A DNA stretch of 64,000 nucleotides from Poriferisodalis sp965226645 (GCA_965226645.1 CBDDDL010000004.1:558001-622000); one strand, 5' to 3'; counted from the stretch's first letter, positions 1-9,967 are shown. Made by a program: numbers and translations. The notes: generated by a model from the letters alone, not told the origin.

Positions 1-791
1 GCGGCACCGCTGCGGTATCACGAGAGATCCGCACCCAGATCCGTTCGGCGTCGCCTGACTCGAGGATCGCCCGCGTCACCGGCGTCGATCGCGCTGGCAC
101 CGCAGCGGCCACGGCGCGCCGCGTCCTGGGTGACCCCGCTGAGGCGGGCGGGGTCACGCTGATGGTGGCAAATGGCTGGTCGCCGCCCGACATCGGTGCC
201 GCCGCAGCACTAGCCGCGAGCGGCGCACGCTCAGCGGTCCTGTATGTCCGCCGCGACAGCGTGCCTGCCGCTTCGACAGCGCTGCTGGGCGACTACCGGG
301 TCGCGAGAGTGGTCGTCATCGGGGGCACCGCCGCTGTCAGCACCGTGCCATTCGAGGCGATTGTCGCCGCCGCAAACGGCGCGAGCGTCTCCCGACTCAC
401 GGGCATCGACCGTGTCGACACCGCGGCGCAAGCGGCCCGTCGCGTGCTGGGCAGCCCCGTTTCAGCACCCAGCGCCCTCACCCTGATTGTCGCGAACGGT
501 TGGTCGCCGCCCGATGTAGGCGTTGCGGCGGCATTGGCCGCCGCCACCGAGCACTCCGCAGTGGCGTACACCGCCCGGGACGCACTGCCAGAAGCGACCG
601 AAGCGCTCATTCGCGGCTACCAGCCCAGCCGAATCATCATCGTGGGCGGTCGTGCCGCTGTCACCGACAGCGTGCGCACAGCCATTGCCGACACCGCACC
701 CCCCGGCGCCGACGTGCGTCGATTCACCGGCACCACCCGAGTCGACACAGCCGCCCGCGCCGCCCGACACATCCTCGCCAACGTCGAGTAG
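1..791 (+). CDS. C-terminal part of a cell-wall-binding repeat 2 (CWB2) surface protein, 5' end outside window
   Basis: The reading frame is open from base 3 to the TAG at 789-791, so this is the 3' end of a longer gene; the internal ATG at 162 is not its true start. The visible 262 residues hold the end of one and two complete CWB2 (PF04122) repeats. Each starts with a VANGWSPPD core and ends in a VxRxTGxxRxDTAAxAAR motif. In other Gram-positives such triplets bind proteins non-covalently to anionic wall polymers. The block closely resembles the C-terminus of the sugar dehydrogenase fusion ending at 23850, so the missing N-terminus is probably an enzymatic or cadherin-type ectodomain (inference). 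Secreted, wall-attached protein; ectodomain function unknown. Confidence 0.88.
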   Translation, partial: GTAAVSREIRTQIRSASPDSRIARVTGVDRAGTAAATARRVLGDPAEAGGVTLMVANGWSPPDIGAAAALAASGARSAVLYVRRDSVPAASTALLGDYRVARVVVIGGTAAVSTVPFEAIVAAANGASVSRLTGIDRVDTAAQAARRVLGSPVSAPSALTLIVANGWSPPDVGVAAALAAATEHSAVAYTARDALPEATEALIRGYQPSRIIIVGGRAAVTDSVRTAIADTAPPGADVRRFTGTTRVDTAARAARHILANVE

Positions 792-1128
792 TCGGCGATC
801 CGGTCGCCGCAGTAAACACCCGGCGCCTCGCCGCAACGCCGTAGCTGATTGCCGCTCCGAATGGCGTCGCCGCATCTCCACGAGCCTGACGTCCGACACG
901 CGCTGACAGGCCCTGTGACAGGGGACCTTTCGTTTCGATCACGTCCTTTCGCCAGCAAATCCCAAGGCCGGCGTCCAATTCGCGTGATTGGACTCGTCCG
1001 CTGTAGCAGCCGATGAACTCGCTTGCCGTGTCGCCGATCGCCGTCGCATGCGTCGATTTTGAAGGGGCATCGAGAATAGATGTTGCGGATTCCGCCCTCA
1101 AGAATCGCGGGCAGCCCTCCTTCCGCGG
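792..1128. other. intergenic region between convergent genes
   Basis: 337 bp with no credible gene. Minus-strand reading frames here are shadows of the surface gene. It holds one plausible terminator hairpin (909-927) and otherwise nothing I recognise. Confidence 0.6.
909..927 (+). terminator. possible terminator hairpin between convergent genes
   Basis: CCCTG and CAGGG pair around a TGA loop, with flanking GG and CC able to extend the stem. TTTCGTTT follows. The position about 120 bp after the TAG of the surface gene suits a terminator, but the T-run is interrupted. Confidence 0.35.
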
Positions 1129-1428
1129 TCACGATCCCCGCATGATCCCCGCCCTGGTGAGCAGCTCCGCCGGTACGCCGAATTCGCGCCATGTGGCGTA
1201 GGCGATGCCTTTGCGGTTTCCGTAGTTGGCTGCGTGCGTGACGAATCCTGATTCGACGGCGCCCATATCTGCTTCGGCTTGCAGCTCGGCGAGCTGCTTG
1301 TCGAGGTCGCGTCGGTCCTGCAGCAGCTCCAGCCGCTTGATTGGCTTCATGCCGCCGGAGGCAAGCTGCGCGGCGATCGCGGCTTTGTGCTCTTCGGACA
1401 TGGTTCGTTCGGCCATGGGATCTGTCAA
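1129..1428 (-). CDS. small conserved actinobacterial hypothetical protein
   Basis: 99 residues. The start of the homologous part, MSEEHKAAIAAQLASGG, and the C-terminal stretch YGNRKGIAYATWREFGVPAE, then LLTRAGI, match from memory a widespread small actinobacterial family of unknown function. Members of that family usually carry an extra basic segment (RGRKRTPES-like) after the N-terminal helix; here the sequence runs straight into the KRLELLQDRRDLDKQL coiled-coil part, so this copy looks internally shortened. The true start may be the ATG of MAERTMSEE or MSEEHK rather than the first ATG. It lies alone, convergent with the surface gene on its left. No function assigned. Confidence 0.7.
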   Translation of the reverse strand: MTDPMAERTMSEEHKAAIAAQLASGGMKPIKRLELLQDRRDLDKQLAELQAEADMGAVESGFVTHAANYGNRKGIAYATWREFGVPAELLTRAGIMRGS

Positions 1429-1796
1429 TCAGGAGCCGTTAGCGATTTGCGGTTTCGACGGGCTTGTTCCGCGCGGCATACCTGCTGGGTTCTCGGGCAG
1501 CTTGGAGCAAGGCTTCTGCGGTTCGTCTAGTCGGAAGCTGCCCAATGGAACTCTTTGCTGCGGGGGTCCCATTCAAGGTCACGGTCGGTTTCGCTGACGC
1601 GAAGCAGCCGTCGTATGGCTCGACCGTGGGGACTATGCGGTGGAGTTTGAAATCCAGTCGTCGGCTCAGGGGAAAGCAGTCGTCCGCCGCGTTGAGCCTT
1701 TTCTTCTTGATGCGGCAGCAGACTGCGCGCCGCGTTTGGGCGGCGAGCAGCGGCAATAGCCGTCCGGGTTCGAAGCGTTCTGGGTGGTTCGGGTGG
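1429..1796. other. intergenic region
   Basis: 368 bp between the start of the small minus-strand gene and the stop of the large minus-strand surface gene. I see no recognisable protein, RNA or repeat. Short reading frames on both strands lack any family signature. Confidence 0.5.
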
Positions 1797-4700
1797 TTAT
1801 GGCGTTGGGAGGGTTCGGCGTGCGACGGCTGCGGCGGTGTGGGTTCGGGTGGCTCCGCTGTATCGGGGTGCGGTTGCGTCGGGCACGATTGTGCGGGTTT
1901 GTTCTTTGGCTTCGGCGGTGATGGCGGCGGGTCCGCCGATGAATATCAGTCTGGTTGGCTGGTAGTCGCGCAGCACTTGGGCGGCTTCGGGGGAGAGTCG
2001 GTTTGTTTCGGTGTAGAGCACTGCGGATCCTGGTGTGCGTGCCGACAGTGCTGCTGCGACGCCGATGTCGGGCGGGCTCCAGCCGTTGGCCACGATGACG
2101 GTCAGCTCGTCGGTCGCTGCTGCTTGGTGGGGTCCCAGGAAGCGGCGCGCTATCGCGGCGGCGGTGCCAGTGCGGTTGGGCCCGCTGATGCGTTCGATGG
2201 CTGCTGTGGGTGCTGCGGCGCGTATTGCGGTTTCGGCTGCTGGTCCGATCGCTGTCTCGCCGCCGATGATGAGCACTCGGGCGGGCTGGTGGTCGCGCAG
2301 CAGTCGCTGTGTCGCTTCGGGGAGCGTGCCCGTTGCGGTGTAGGCGACCGCGGAGCGCGGTGTGCGCGCGGACAGTGCTGCGGCGGCGCCGATGTCGGCG
2401 GGGCTCCATCCGTTCGCGATGATCAGCGTGGCCGCGCCGGGTTCGGCGGCGTCGAGGATGCGCCGCGCGACCGCGGCGGCGGTGTGCGAGCGTGTCGCCC
2501 CGGTGATGCGCTCGACCGATTCGGACTCCGACGCGTGCCGCGTCGAGGCCAGTGCCGTGTCGCTCACCGCGGCCTTGCCGCCCACCACGATCACTCCCGC
2601 CGGCAGATAGTCCGATAGCAGGTCGCGTGCAGCGGTCGACAGGCGGTCGCCGGCGGTGTAGATCACCGCGGAGCCCGGCGTGCGCGCCGACAGCGCCGCT
2701 GCGACGCCGATGTCCGCGGGGCTCCATCCGTTCGCGACGATGATCACCGCTGTGCTCGCCTCAGAACTGCCGCCGCCGCCGCCGCCGCCGCTGGATGAGG
2801 TCGAAACGCCCGTCGTATTCACGATGACGTTGACAAGGGTTCTCACCCTCGCGCGGTGCGGGTCGGTTGCCTGGACCCGCAGCCGGTAGCTGGGCTGGGC
2901 CGAACGGTCGATGACGGTGCCTTCTGCCACGCGGATCTGGCCCGTGACTGCATCGACTGTGAACAGCGCCTCGTCGAAGTCGAACAGGGCGTAGGCGAGC
3001 GGGTCGTCGTCGATGTCGTCGGCGGTCACCGGGGCACCCACCGGCGATCCTGCGGGTGCCCCGTCGACGACAGTGCGTGTCACCGACGCGGCCGCGAACT
3101 TGGGCTGATCGTTGACCGGGTTCACCGTCACGGTCACTGTTGCCTCGCCGCTGGACAGGCGACCGTCGGACACCGCATAGGTGAAGATGTCGTCGCCAAA
3201 GAAGTCGGGATCGGGCACATAGAGCAGCGTCTTGTCGGCCTGGACGGTGACCCGACCGTGCAACGGCGCGTCGCGCACCGCCACCGCGGTGAGAGCGTCG
3301 CTGTCAGGATCGCTGTCATTGTCCAGGACCGCGATGACGACCCGGGCGTCCTCAGCCGTGACGGCGTCGTCGGCGGCGGCGGCGGGCGCTTCGTTCACGT
3401 CGGTCACCTTGATGGCGACAGCGATGTCGTCGCTGGCCCCCGACGGGTCCGCGGCGGTGACCGTGACCGAATAGGAACCCGCCGCCTCGTAGTCCAGAAC
3501 CGTCCCCGGGCCGACACGGATCAGGCCTGAGGCGCCGTCAACACTGAACAGGCCCATATCCGGGCCTGACAGCGAGTAGGCCAGCTTGGCGTTGTCGTCA
3601 GGATCCGGGTCGACCGCAGCGACCGCGGCCCCCGCCGGGGAGCCGGCGGCCGAGTTCTCCGCGACCGTGCGCTCTACGGGGCCGTGGCCGAACGCCGGAG
3701 CGCGGTTCGTGTCGGGCGCAGCACGAGTCGCGTGAGCGGCCTGCGCAGCCGCGGCGCTGTCGACGCTCGGGTCGAAGCCGTCGCGGTAGACCACGTCGAC
3801 ACCCAGGACATGACCCACATCGCCCGCCACAGGCTCATAGCTCGGCGCAGACGCCCCGCCGATGACAACCCAGTCACCGCCCACCAAGCGCCGCCACCTC
3901 CACGACTGTGCTCCTGCGGCTTCTGCGACGCCGTCGGGATCGCTCAGCGCCGCGGTCAGCGCAGTGGCGGCCTGGGGCTGTGCCGGCGACAGGCGCACCA
4001 CACCGGGCTCGTCGACGTTGGCGACATTGACCCTCACGGTCTCTGCGACCGGGACCCCGGCGCCGGCGCGGGCACGCACCTCCACCACATACTCGTTGTC
4101 GCCGTCGACGTCGGCGGGAACCTCGAAATCGGGCGCACGCAAGAAGGAGAGAACGCCGCCGCTGCTGATCTCGAAATCGTCGCTGTCGTCGCTGTCGACG
4201 CCGCCCAGCGACCACCTGATCACAGCCCCCTCAGGATCAGCGGCGGCGAACGAAGCCACAGCCCCGACCGCGTTCTCGTCGAAACCGGCCACGAAAGAAC
4301 CAGTGCTGCTGGTGATCGTCGCCGCCTCGTCCACATCGGCGACGGTCACGGCCACCTCGTGGCCCGCGGCGCCGCCGCCGTCGGAGGCCAGCACCGTGAC
4401 CTCATAGACATTGTCGGTGCCGGCATCTGTCGGCATCTCATAATCCGGCGGCGCCCCGAACTCCAGCACCCCGCCGGCAATGGAAAACAGTGCGGCGTCG
4501 GCGCCGCCGAGCGACCAGTCGATCGTGTCGCCCTCGGCGTCTGTCGCGGCGAACGTCGCCACCTCGCCGCTGCCGTTCTCCGGGAACGCGAACCCGCTCG
4601 CTCCCGCGATCACCGGCCGCTCGTTCGGGTCGACCAACGTGACAGTTACCGTGCCCACGGAGCTTCCGTCGTGGCGGACCAGCAACTGCACCGTCTCGCC

Positions 4701-6110
4701 GTCGTCCTCGACAGCGTCAGCCGCCGCCGCGACCCCCAGACTCACCGAGCCCACACCAACGGGCAGAACCAGCCGATACGGCGCGGACAACACATCGCCG
4801 CCGGCGTCGGTCACGACATAGTCGTCGCCGACGGTGGCGGTGCCGGCCGCTTCAACAGTCAGGGGCTGGGGCTGCGCGAACGTGACCCCGCCGGTGTCCA
4901 CCGTCACCGTCACAGTGTCGCCCTCGAGAACCTCGGCGGCTTCGGCGGTCACGCTGAAGCTCGCCTGGTCGTCGCTGAGCACACTCACCTCCGCCACATT
5001 GGGCGAGCCCGCCAGATACCCCGGCGGATCCGCGGCATCGGCCACGACCTGCGCGGTGACCGTCGCGGTGTCCTCCACCACCAGATCATCAACCGTGCCC
5101 ACACGCAGCACCGCGATGTCGTCGCCGGCCGCGAACATCACCGTCGACGGCGGCGCGCCGTCAAGGATCCCGCCGGTCCCCGTCACCTTGACACGCACCG
5201 TGAGCTCCTGCGACAACGGCGTGACCGGCGAGTCGCCGCGCCACACCTCGAACACAGCGTCGGACCCCTCAGACACGCTCCCTGACTCAGCGATCGTGAC
5301 CTCGGACGGCTCCAGGTCGCTCGCAGGAATCGTGACCGTCAACGACCCCACCACAGACCCGCCCCCAGCCAGCACGGCCTGCAAGCCAACCGTCTCAGCC
5401 CCTTCGGCGACTGCGTCGTCGACAGCCCTCAACGACGCCTCGACCGAGCTCTCGCCCGCCGCCAGCGTCAACACAAACGGAGCCGACAGCTCCAAACCAC
5501 CCGAATCGGACAGCACGAAATCGACCCCGACGACCGCCGACCCCGAAACAGCGAGATCGATCACCTGATCCGCCGCGAACGTGACGCCATTGACAATCGC
5601 TAACTCCAGACCGGTCTCGCTCCCCTCGGGCACCTCGCCGGTCCCCGCCGTGAACTCCAACACAGCGGTGTCGCCATCAGCGATCGTCACCGTCGACACA
5701 TCCGTCGACCCCGCAGAGAACCCCGCAAGCGCAAGCGCACCGAAACCCAGCACCACCGTCTCATCACCCTCCACCACAACATCATCCACAGCCGCCAACG
5801 ACACCGACTTGCGAGTCTCGCCCGCCGCAAAGCCGACCACGCTCGCAGCCACCGAAAAATCATCACCGAGCAACGCACTCCCAGCCGACACCACAACCGG
5901 CACCTCGATCTCATGCAAAGCCCCATGAGCCCTGCTCAACACCACCGGCACCTCCAACACAGCGCCCTCGCCAACGCTGTAAGCCGCAGCACCGAACGAC
6001 ACCGTCACCGGAGCACCGATCACCAACGCCGAAGGCACCACCGACAACACCGTCCCATCCGCCGCACACACACCGCCAACCACGCACCCCTCGCCAGCAG
6101 GGTCCACCAA
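1797..6110 (-). CDS. Calx-beta/cadherin surface protein with three C-terminal CWB2 repeats; 5' end broken
   Basis: 1437 residues in the open part. In order: the end of an Ig-like domain; four Calx-beta-type repeats (about residues 35-500, each with an EG(S/D) core); two cadherin-like repeats ending VDE; an Ig-like domain; a cadherin repeat; a tandem-95-type domain (DNDSDPDSD); another cadherin-like repeat; an S/G hinge with seven glycines (near 2770-2800); and three CWB2 repeats to the stop. The listed ATG is not a natural start: there is no signal peptide, and the frame continues upstream as DGAVTVSLVDP until about 6135. There it meets a frameshift, and the preceding Ig-like sequence (EAANAYVVSLAP) lies in another frame. 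Beyond that is the IS scar at 6.2-6.9 kb. The gene has therefore lost its secretion signal unless it once continued from the arylsulfotransferase-like gene upstream. Confidence 0.8.
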   Translation of the reverse strand: MVDPAGEGCVVGGVCAADGTVLSVVPSALVIGAPVTVSFGAAAYSVGEGAVLEVPVVLSRAHGALHEIEVPVVVSAGSALLGDDFSVAASVVGFAAGETRKSVSLAAVDDVVVEGDETVVLGFGALALAGFSAGSTDVSTVTIADGDTAVLEFTAGTGEVPEGSETGLELAIVNGVTFAADQVIDLAVSGSAVVGVDFVLSDSGGLELSAPFVLTLAAGESSVEASLRAVDDAVAEGAETVGLQAVLAGGGSVVGSLTVTIPASDLEPSEVTIAESGSVSEGSDAVFEVWRGDSPVTPLSQELTVRVKVTGTGGILDGAPPSTVMFAAGDDIAVLRVGTVDDLVVEDTATVTAQVVADAADPPGYLAGSPNVAEVSVLSDDQASFSVTAEAAEVLEGDTVTVTVDTGGVTFAQPQPLTVEAAGTATVGDDYVVTDAGGDVLSAPYRLVLPVGVGSVSLGVAAAADAVEDDGETVQLLVRHDGSSVGTVTVTLVDPNERPVIAGASGFAFPENGSGEVATFAATDAEGDTIDWSLGGADAALFSIAGGVLEFGAPPDYEMPTDAGTDNVYEVTVLASDGGGAAGHEVAVTVADVDEAATITSSTGSFVAGFDENAVGAVASFAAADPEGAVIRWSLGGVDSDDSDDFEISSGGVLSFLRAPDFEVPADVDGDNEYVVEVRARAGAGVPVAETVRVNVANVDEPGVVRLSPAQPQAATALTAALSDPDGVAEAAGAQSWRWRRLVGGDWVVIGGASAPSYEPVAGDVGHVLGVDVVYRDGFDPSVDSAAAAQAAHATRAAPDTNRAPAFGHGPVERTVAENSAAGSPAGAAVAAVDPDPDDNAKLAYSLSGPDMGLFSVDGASGLIRVGPGTVLDYEAAGSYSVTVTAADPSGASDDIAVAIKVTDVNEAPAAAADDAVTAEDARVVIAVLDNDSDPDSDALTAVAVRDAPLHGRVTVQADKTLLYVPDPDFFGDDIFTYAVSDGRLSSGEATVTVTVNPVNDQPKFAAASVTRTVVDGAPAGSPVGAPVTADDIDDDPLAYALFDFDEALFTVDAVTGQIRVAEGTVIDRSAQPSYRLRVQATDPHRARVRTLVNVIVNTTGVSTSSSGGGGGGGSSEASTAVIIVANGWSPADIGVAAALSARTPGSAVIYTAGDRLSTAARDLLSDYLPAGVIVVGGKAAVSDTALASTRHASESESVERITGATRSHTAAAVARRILDAAEPGAATLIIANGWSPADIGAAAALSARTPRSAVAYTATGTLPEATQRLLRDHQPARVLIIGGETAIGPAAETAIRAAAPTAAIERISGPNRTGTAAAIARRFLGPHQAAATDELTVIVANGWSPPDIGVAAALSARTPGSAVLYTETNRLSPEAAQVLRDYQPTRLIFIGGPAAITAEAKEQTRTIVPDATAPRYSGATRTHTAAAVARRTLPTP

Positions 6111-7124
6111 CGAAACCGTGACAGCACCATCACCCTCCGCGGAGCCAACGACACCACATACGCATTCGCCGCCTCACCGAAGCGCCACCAAATGAGGTCC
6201 AAGCCACGACCATTGTCCGGGGAAAATCCGAAGCTGGGACTGAACGGACCGGTCCCGGCGAGAGTCCCCGCCGAGGCCCGTCCTCAACACCGTCGACGAC
6301 CACACATGGGCCACCGGTGTGTGGCCGACCGGGTGCACCGCTGGCGGGCCCGCCGACGCGAGCTCTCGAGGACCTCGCCACGGGCGGCCCCCAACTGGCC
6401 GCAACGGAGGTCCTCGGTCGCTGAAGAGTGGGGACCTCGACCGGTCGCACCGCAAGCCACAGGCCGACTGAACGCCACCACCACCCGCGCAACAGAACCC
6501 ACACCCGAATGGAACAGCGACGTATGGGGGCTCGCCATCCGCGAAATAGCGCCGCCAACTGGATCACCCCGGACCGAGGAGACCTCCACCCAAGTGCGTG
6601 TCGTGTTCGTCAGGCGTTGCTAGCCAGATACTCGGGCCGCATGACGGTGCCGCGCGTGAAGTCTGGGAGTCCATCCACCGACAGCCATTCCTCGCCGGTC
6701 TCCGGATCGACTACAACGAAGTCCGGCTGCACGAAGGGTGATCGGCTACACCCCCGACGACGAACACCACCAACGAGGAGAACCGATCCGCGAGGCCCGC
6801 CGGCAAGGCCTCCAACGAGCCCGCACACGACGAGGTTCGCAACCGCCGCACCACCACCAACAATCGGATGAGAACACCCCATGACTTGGTTCATTTCTCA
6901 GCCGATCTCCGCCCGCATTCGCCGCCTCACCCGCCACCAAATGAGGCACCACCCCAGTCACCGAAGCACCCCCAACCCGCAACGACGGGCTGGTCTCCGC
7001 AAAGTCCGCCACAGGCCGACTGAACGCCACCACCACCCGCGCAACAGAACCCACACCCGAATGAAACACCGACGGATGCTGTCCGGGAACCACGCCCCCA
7101 ACGCCGGAAGATCCTCCACCAGAA
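6111..7124 (-). other. interleaved scar: IS fragments mixed with fragments of adjacent surface genes
   Basis: Blocks here match the integrase-type IS at 46831-48345 in the same order: 6210-6460 (compare 47210-47520), 6577-6627 (47777-47827), 6704-6745 and 6746-6845 (48113-48250), 6882-6912 (48293-48323). Retained blocks are nearly identical, but stretches of about 3-40 bases are missing. Between them sit surface-protein Ig-like fragments (6460-6520, repeated at 7012-7065) and a second, diverged copy of the arylsulfotransferase tail (6628-6704, compare 7130-7212). A direct repeat of about 28 bp flanks the IS blocks (6166-6194 and 6918-6944). Reading the minus strand across gives Ig-like pieces such as VVVAFSRPVADF that would have joined the neighbouring genes. 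Confidence 0.7.
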
Positions 7125-8196
7125 ACTCCGGCGGCATGATTGCGCCGCGCGTGGTGCTCGGGATCCCGTCCACGGAAAGCCATTCCTCGCCGGTGTCGGG
7201 ATCGACCTGGGTCAAGGCATCGACGGGTTGTTGGCCGTGGAGAACCTACTGAAGGGGGCTCCCCAGCTGACCAGCCAATGGCCGTTGCTCAGCGGCTCGA
7301 CGTTCCCGCCGCGGTAACCCACCTCATCGCTCGGTGCCGTGCAGCGAATGGGCCCGCACGAACACCGCCTCGCCGTTCTCCAAGTCGATGGCGTATTCCA
7401 GGGCGCGGCTGTACACCTCGTTGGCTCGCAGCAGATTCTCACCCGTCCATGGATTGATCGTGCACTTCACGCCGTTGTCGTAGAGGATCAGGTTCCCGTT
7501 GGGCAGCAGCGACGACGCGTGCTGCCCGCAGAACTGCCCCTCCGGGTCGCCGATGATGTCCAGCGGCGGCGGGCCGATGCCGCGCTCGGCCCACTCGGCG
7601 TCGCTCAGATTCGACAGCCCCACCCGCCACACCACATCACCGGTCGCCGCATCGATGGCGAGCACTCTCGAGCATCCCCGCATCGACGCGATGATCTGCC
7701 CCTCCGCCATCTGGATCGCGTTCAGATGCGCATAGTCGCCCCTGTCGGGCGGGAAGAAATGCTGCACGCAGTCCTCGAGGGGCATCCAGTCCCACGAATT
7801 CCAATTGAACGTCGCCCGCCCGCCCGGAGTCACGATCTGGATGGCCGAGTCCTCCACATAGACCTGGGACCCGAAGGGTTGGTCGTGCGAGTCCGGAAAG
7901 GTGAGATGGGACAGGTCGCGCACCGCGTCCTGATAGGCCATCAACATGTAGTCGCCGTTCTCGAGCACCCGGAAATCGTGGCCATCGGAGCGCGTCAGGG
8001 GCGCTACCGCACTCACATCATCGACCTCGACCCGATTCGCGTCGAGAATCCGGAAAGTGCCACTCAGGTGCTGCGGAAGAGTATCGGGGTTCTCCGTTGA
8101 CGTCGGGATAGAACCGGAAGAACTGCGAGGTGTAGGCACCGGCCGGACGTCTTCGGGCGCGTGCCAGCGTGGGACGCCGTTGCTGTCCATGATCAC
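7125..8196 (-). pseudogene. arylsulfotransferase-like domain, frameshifted
   Basis: The main open part (7324-8196, 290 residues) has the look of an arylsulfotransferase (ASST) beta-propeller: MDSNGVPRWH, DGHDFRVLENGDYMLM, DYAHLNAIQM, GQFCGQHASSLLPNGN, LYDNG and NPWTGENLL. Such enzymes move sulfate between phenolic compounds; activity here is doubtful. Several frameshifts are visible. The preceding cadherin ORF ends out of frame at about 8195. The stretch TSQFFRFYPDVNGEPRYS lies in another frame between about 8060 and 8135. After 7325 the protein continues as GNVEPLSNGHWLVSWG in a new frame, and after about 7222 as VDPDTGEEWLSVDG to about 7130. Together with 8193-9665 this was one secreted cadherin-ASST protein. 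Non-functional, or hit by assembly indels. Confidence 0.75.
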
Positions 8197-9665
8197 CAGG
8201 CGATCCCATGGTTGAGATACAGGATCAGTTCGTCGAGCACCTTGGCTTCACCCAGGGGCTGGTCGACGGTGACCTCGCCGAAGTCGTCCGGGAGGCAGTG
8301 CACGACGTATTGGGTCTGCGCTCCCTCGGAGTCCGCCATGGAGATGCGCACGACGCTGTCGCCGGTCACCGCCCGAGTGGCTGTCACCGAGTTGCCTGCG
8401 CCGGGGTTGGCGTATTGGGTGCCGTCTACCGAGATGCGGCTCGACGTGTCGGCGGGGCGCATGGTCAGTGTCATGGTGTCGGTGTTGTTGCAGCCCGCCG
8501 AGTAGTGCAGGGTCGCCGCGTCGAACTCCGGGCGCATCCGCCGCCAGGCGTCGTCGCCGGTGGCCGCGTCGGAGTCCTCGGTGCTGATCGACAGGCCGCT
8601 GAGCTGAGCGGCTGCGACTTCCTCGGGCGCGGTGGCTTGGGCTTGTTTGGCGCTGCCGTGGCGGTCGCTGTAGGTCACGGCGGCGCGCACGAAGCTCCTC
8701 GTGTCGGCCGCTGTGGGCGTGTAGACCGATGAGGCTGCTCCGTCGATCGTGACCCAGTTGTTCTTGCCGGCGGTGCGCTCCCACACCCACGTCTGCGAGC
8801 CTGCCGCTGCGCCGTCGGGGTCCGTGAGTGTCGCGGTGATCGCCTCGCCCTTGCGGGGCCGCTTCGTCGACAGCGACACCGAGCCGTCCTCGTCCACGTC
8901 AAAGACAGTCACCGTCACACTCAACGCAGAAGCAGCCGTGCCCGACTCCGACGAGGGCAGCAGCGTCACCACATAGACGTTGTCAGCGCCGCTGTCGGCA
9001 GGCGCCTCGAAATCCGGCGGCTTCGCAAATCTGGCCGGATCTACCGGGTCGATGCCGAACCGCAGCGCCCCCGACGGGTCCTCGATGCTGAAATGCGCCG
9101 CGTCGTCGCCGCCCAGCGTCCACGCAATGCCGTCGCGGTCCTGGGGCGACGAAGCCGTGAACGTGGCCACCCGCGACCAGCTGTTCTCCGCGAACGTCAC
9201 CGACTCAGGGCCGCTGGCCGCCTCGAGCTCGATGAGATTCGCCAACGCCACCACTACCTCAGCCGTGACGTCGTTGACGCCGTCGCTGACCTGCACAGTC
9301 ACCTCAAAGATGCCGTCGGCGTCGGCGTCGCCGGGATCCTCGAAGTCCTGGGCCGCGACGAACGCCAGCACACCCGACCCGTCCAGCGCGAACGCCGCAC
9401 TGTCCGCGCCGCCCGCCAGCGACCAGACCAGATCCGACACCGACGTGTCGGCATCGGCCGCGACCAGCGTCGCTGCAGAGGTCTCGCCCTCGACGACCTC
9501 AAAGGGACCGGCGCTCGTGATCTGCGGCGCCTCATCAGCGGTCTGGGCCATCGCAGGCAGCACCCACAACAACACCACAGCCGCCGCGGCCCACAGCCCG
9601 CCCACAACAAGCCTGCCCGCACCGCCCCGCCGCCCACGAAACCGCGCCGCCGAAGACCAACTCAC
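8193..9665 (-). CDS. secreted cadherin-like N-terminal part of the broken arylsulfotransferase-like gene
   Basis: 490 residues from a GTG start. A basic N-terminus and hydrophobic segment ending in PAMA-QT (residues 1-41) form a signal peptide. Two cadherin-like repeats follow (about 45-150 and 155-255), each with WSLxGxDxxxF-type cores, then an Ig-like segment (about 258-340) and a cadherin-like beta sandwich (about 345-470). The ORF ends exactly where an ASST domain should begin: its last residues (ILYLNHG) are followed in another frame by MDSNGVPRWH. It should therefore be read with 7125-8196 as one interrupted gene. A promoter-like element lies at 9735-9748 on the minus strand. Confidence 0.7.
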   Translation of the reverse strand: MSWSSAARFRGRRGGAGRLVVGGLWAAAAVVLLWVLPAMAQTADEAPQITSAGPFEVVEGETSAATLVAADADTSVSDLVWSLAGGADSAAFALDGSGVLAFVAAQDFEDPGDADADGIFEVTVQVSDGVNDVTAEVVVALANLIELEAASGPESVTFAENSWSRVATFTASSPQDRDGIAWTLGGDDAAHFSIEDPSGALRFGIDPVDPARFAKPPDFEAPADSGADNVYVVTLLPSSESGTAASALSVTVTVFDVDEDGSVSLSTKRPRKGEAITATLTDPDGAAAGSQTWVWERTAGKNNWVTIDGAASSVYTPTAADTRSFVRAAVTYSDRHGSAKQAQATAPEEVAAAQLSGLSISTEDSDAATGDDAWRRMRPEFDAATLHYSAGCNNTDTMTLTMRPADTSSRISVDGTQYANPGAGNSVTATRAVTGDSVVRISMADSEGAQTQYVVHCLPDDFGEVTVDQPLGEAKVLDELILYLNHGIAW

Positions 9666-9734
9666 TGATTCACCCGTCTCGTCCTTCCGTCAACTGGGTC
9701 GGAAACCTGAACGAACCCGAATCGGAAACGCAAT

Positions 9735-9748
9735 ATAGTAGTTGCAAC
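9735..9748 (-). promoter_or_regulatory. GTTGCAAC-TACTAT promoter-like element
   Basis: On the minus strand the palindrome GTTGCAAC is followed directly by TACTAT, about 70 bp upstream of the GTG at 9665. It is one of nine similar elements in the window, and TACTAT fits a -10 hexamer. Confidence 0.5.
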
Positions 9749-9967
9749 GATTCTCCCGAACCGCGAGACGGCCCGAGTCAGAACCGGAGTCCGCTGCCCG
9801 GCAGCGCCCGCTGCATCTGAGGCACAGACAATTGATGACGGATCGGGCGCCAAGCGATTCGAATCACCGCAGCCGCGCTGCGGCGTGTTCCACAACCATG
9901 CGGTGGTGCACTCAGGCGCAGCGGTGTTGCCCGACAACACGGCACAGCGGTTCATTCACTCTCCATG

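Noticed and set aside
1464..2618. Plus-strand open frame of 384 codons
   Set aside because: Antisense to the CWB2 block of the minus-strand surface gene; Gly/Cys/Trp-rich with no domain.
3684..5285. Long plus-strand open frame of 533 codons
   Set aside because: It lies antisense within the Calx-beta/cadherin gene. Its Arg/His-rich composition reflects the GC-rich complement of an acidic protein, with no family motif.
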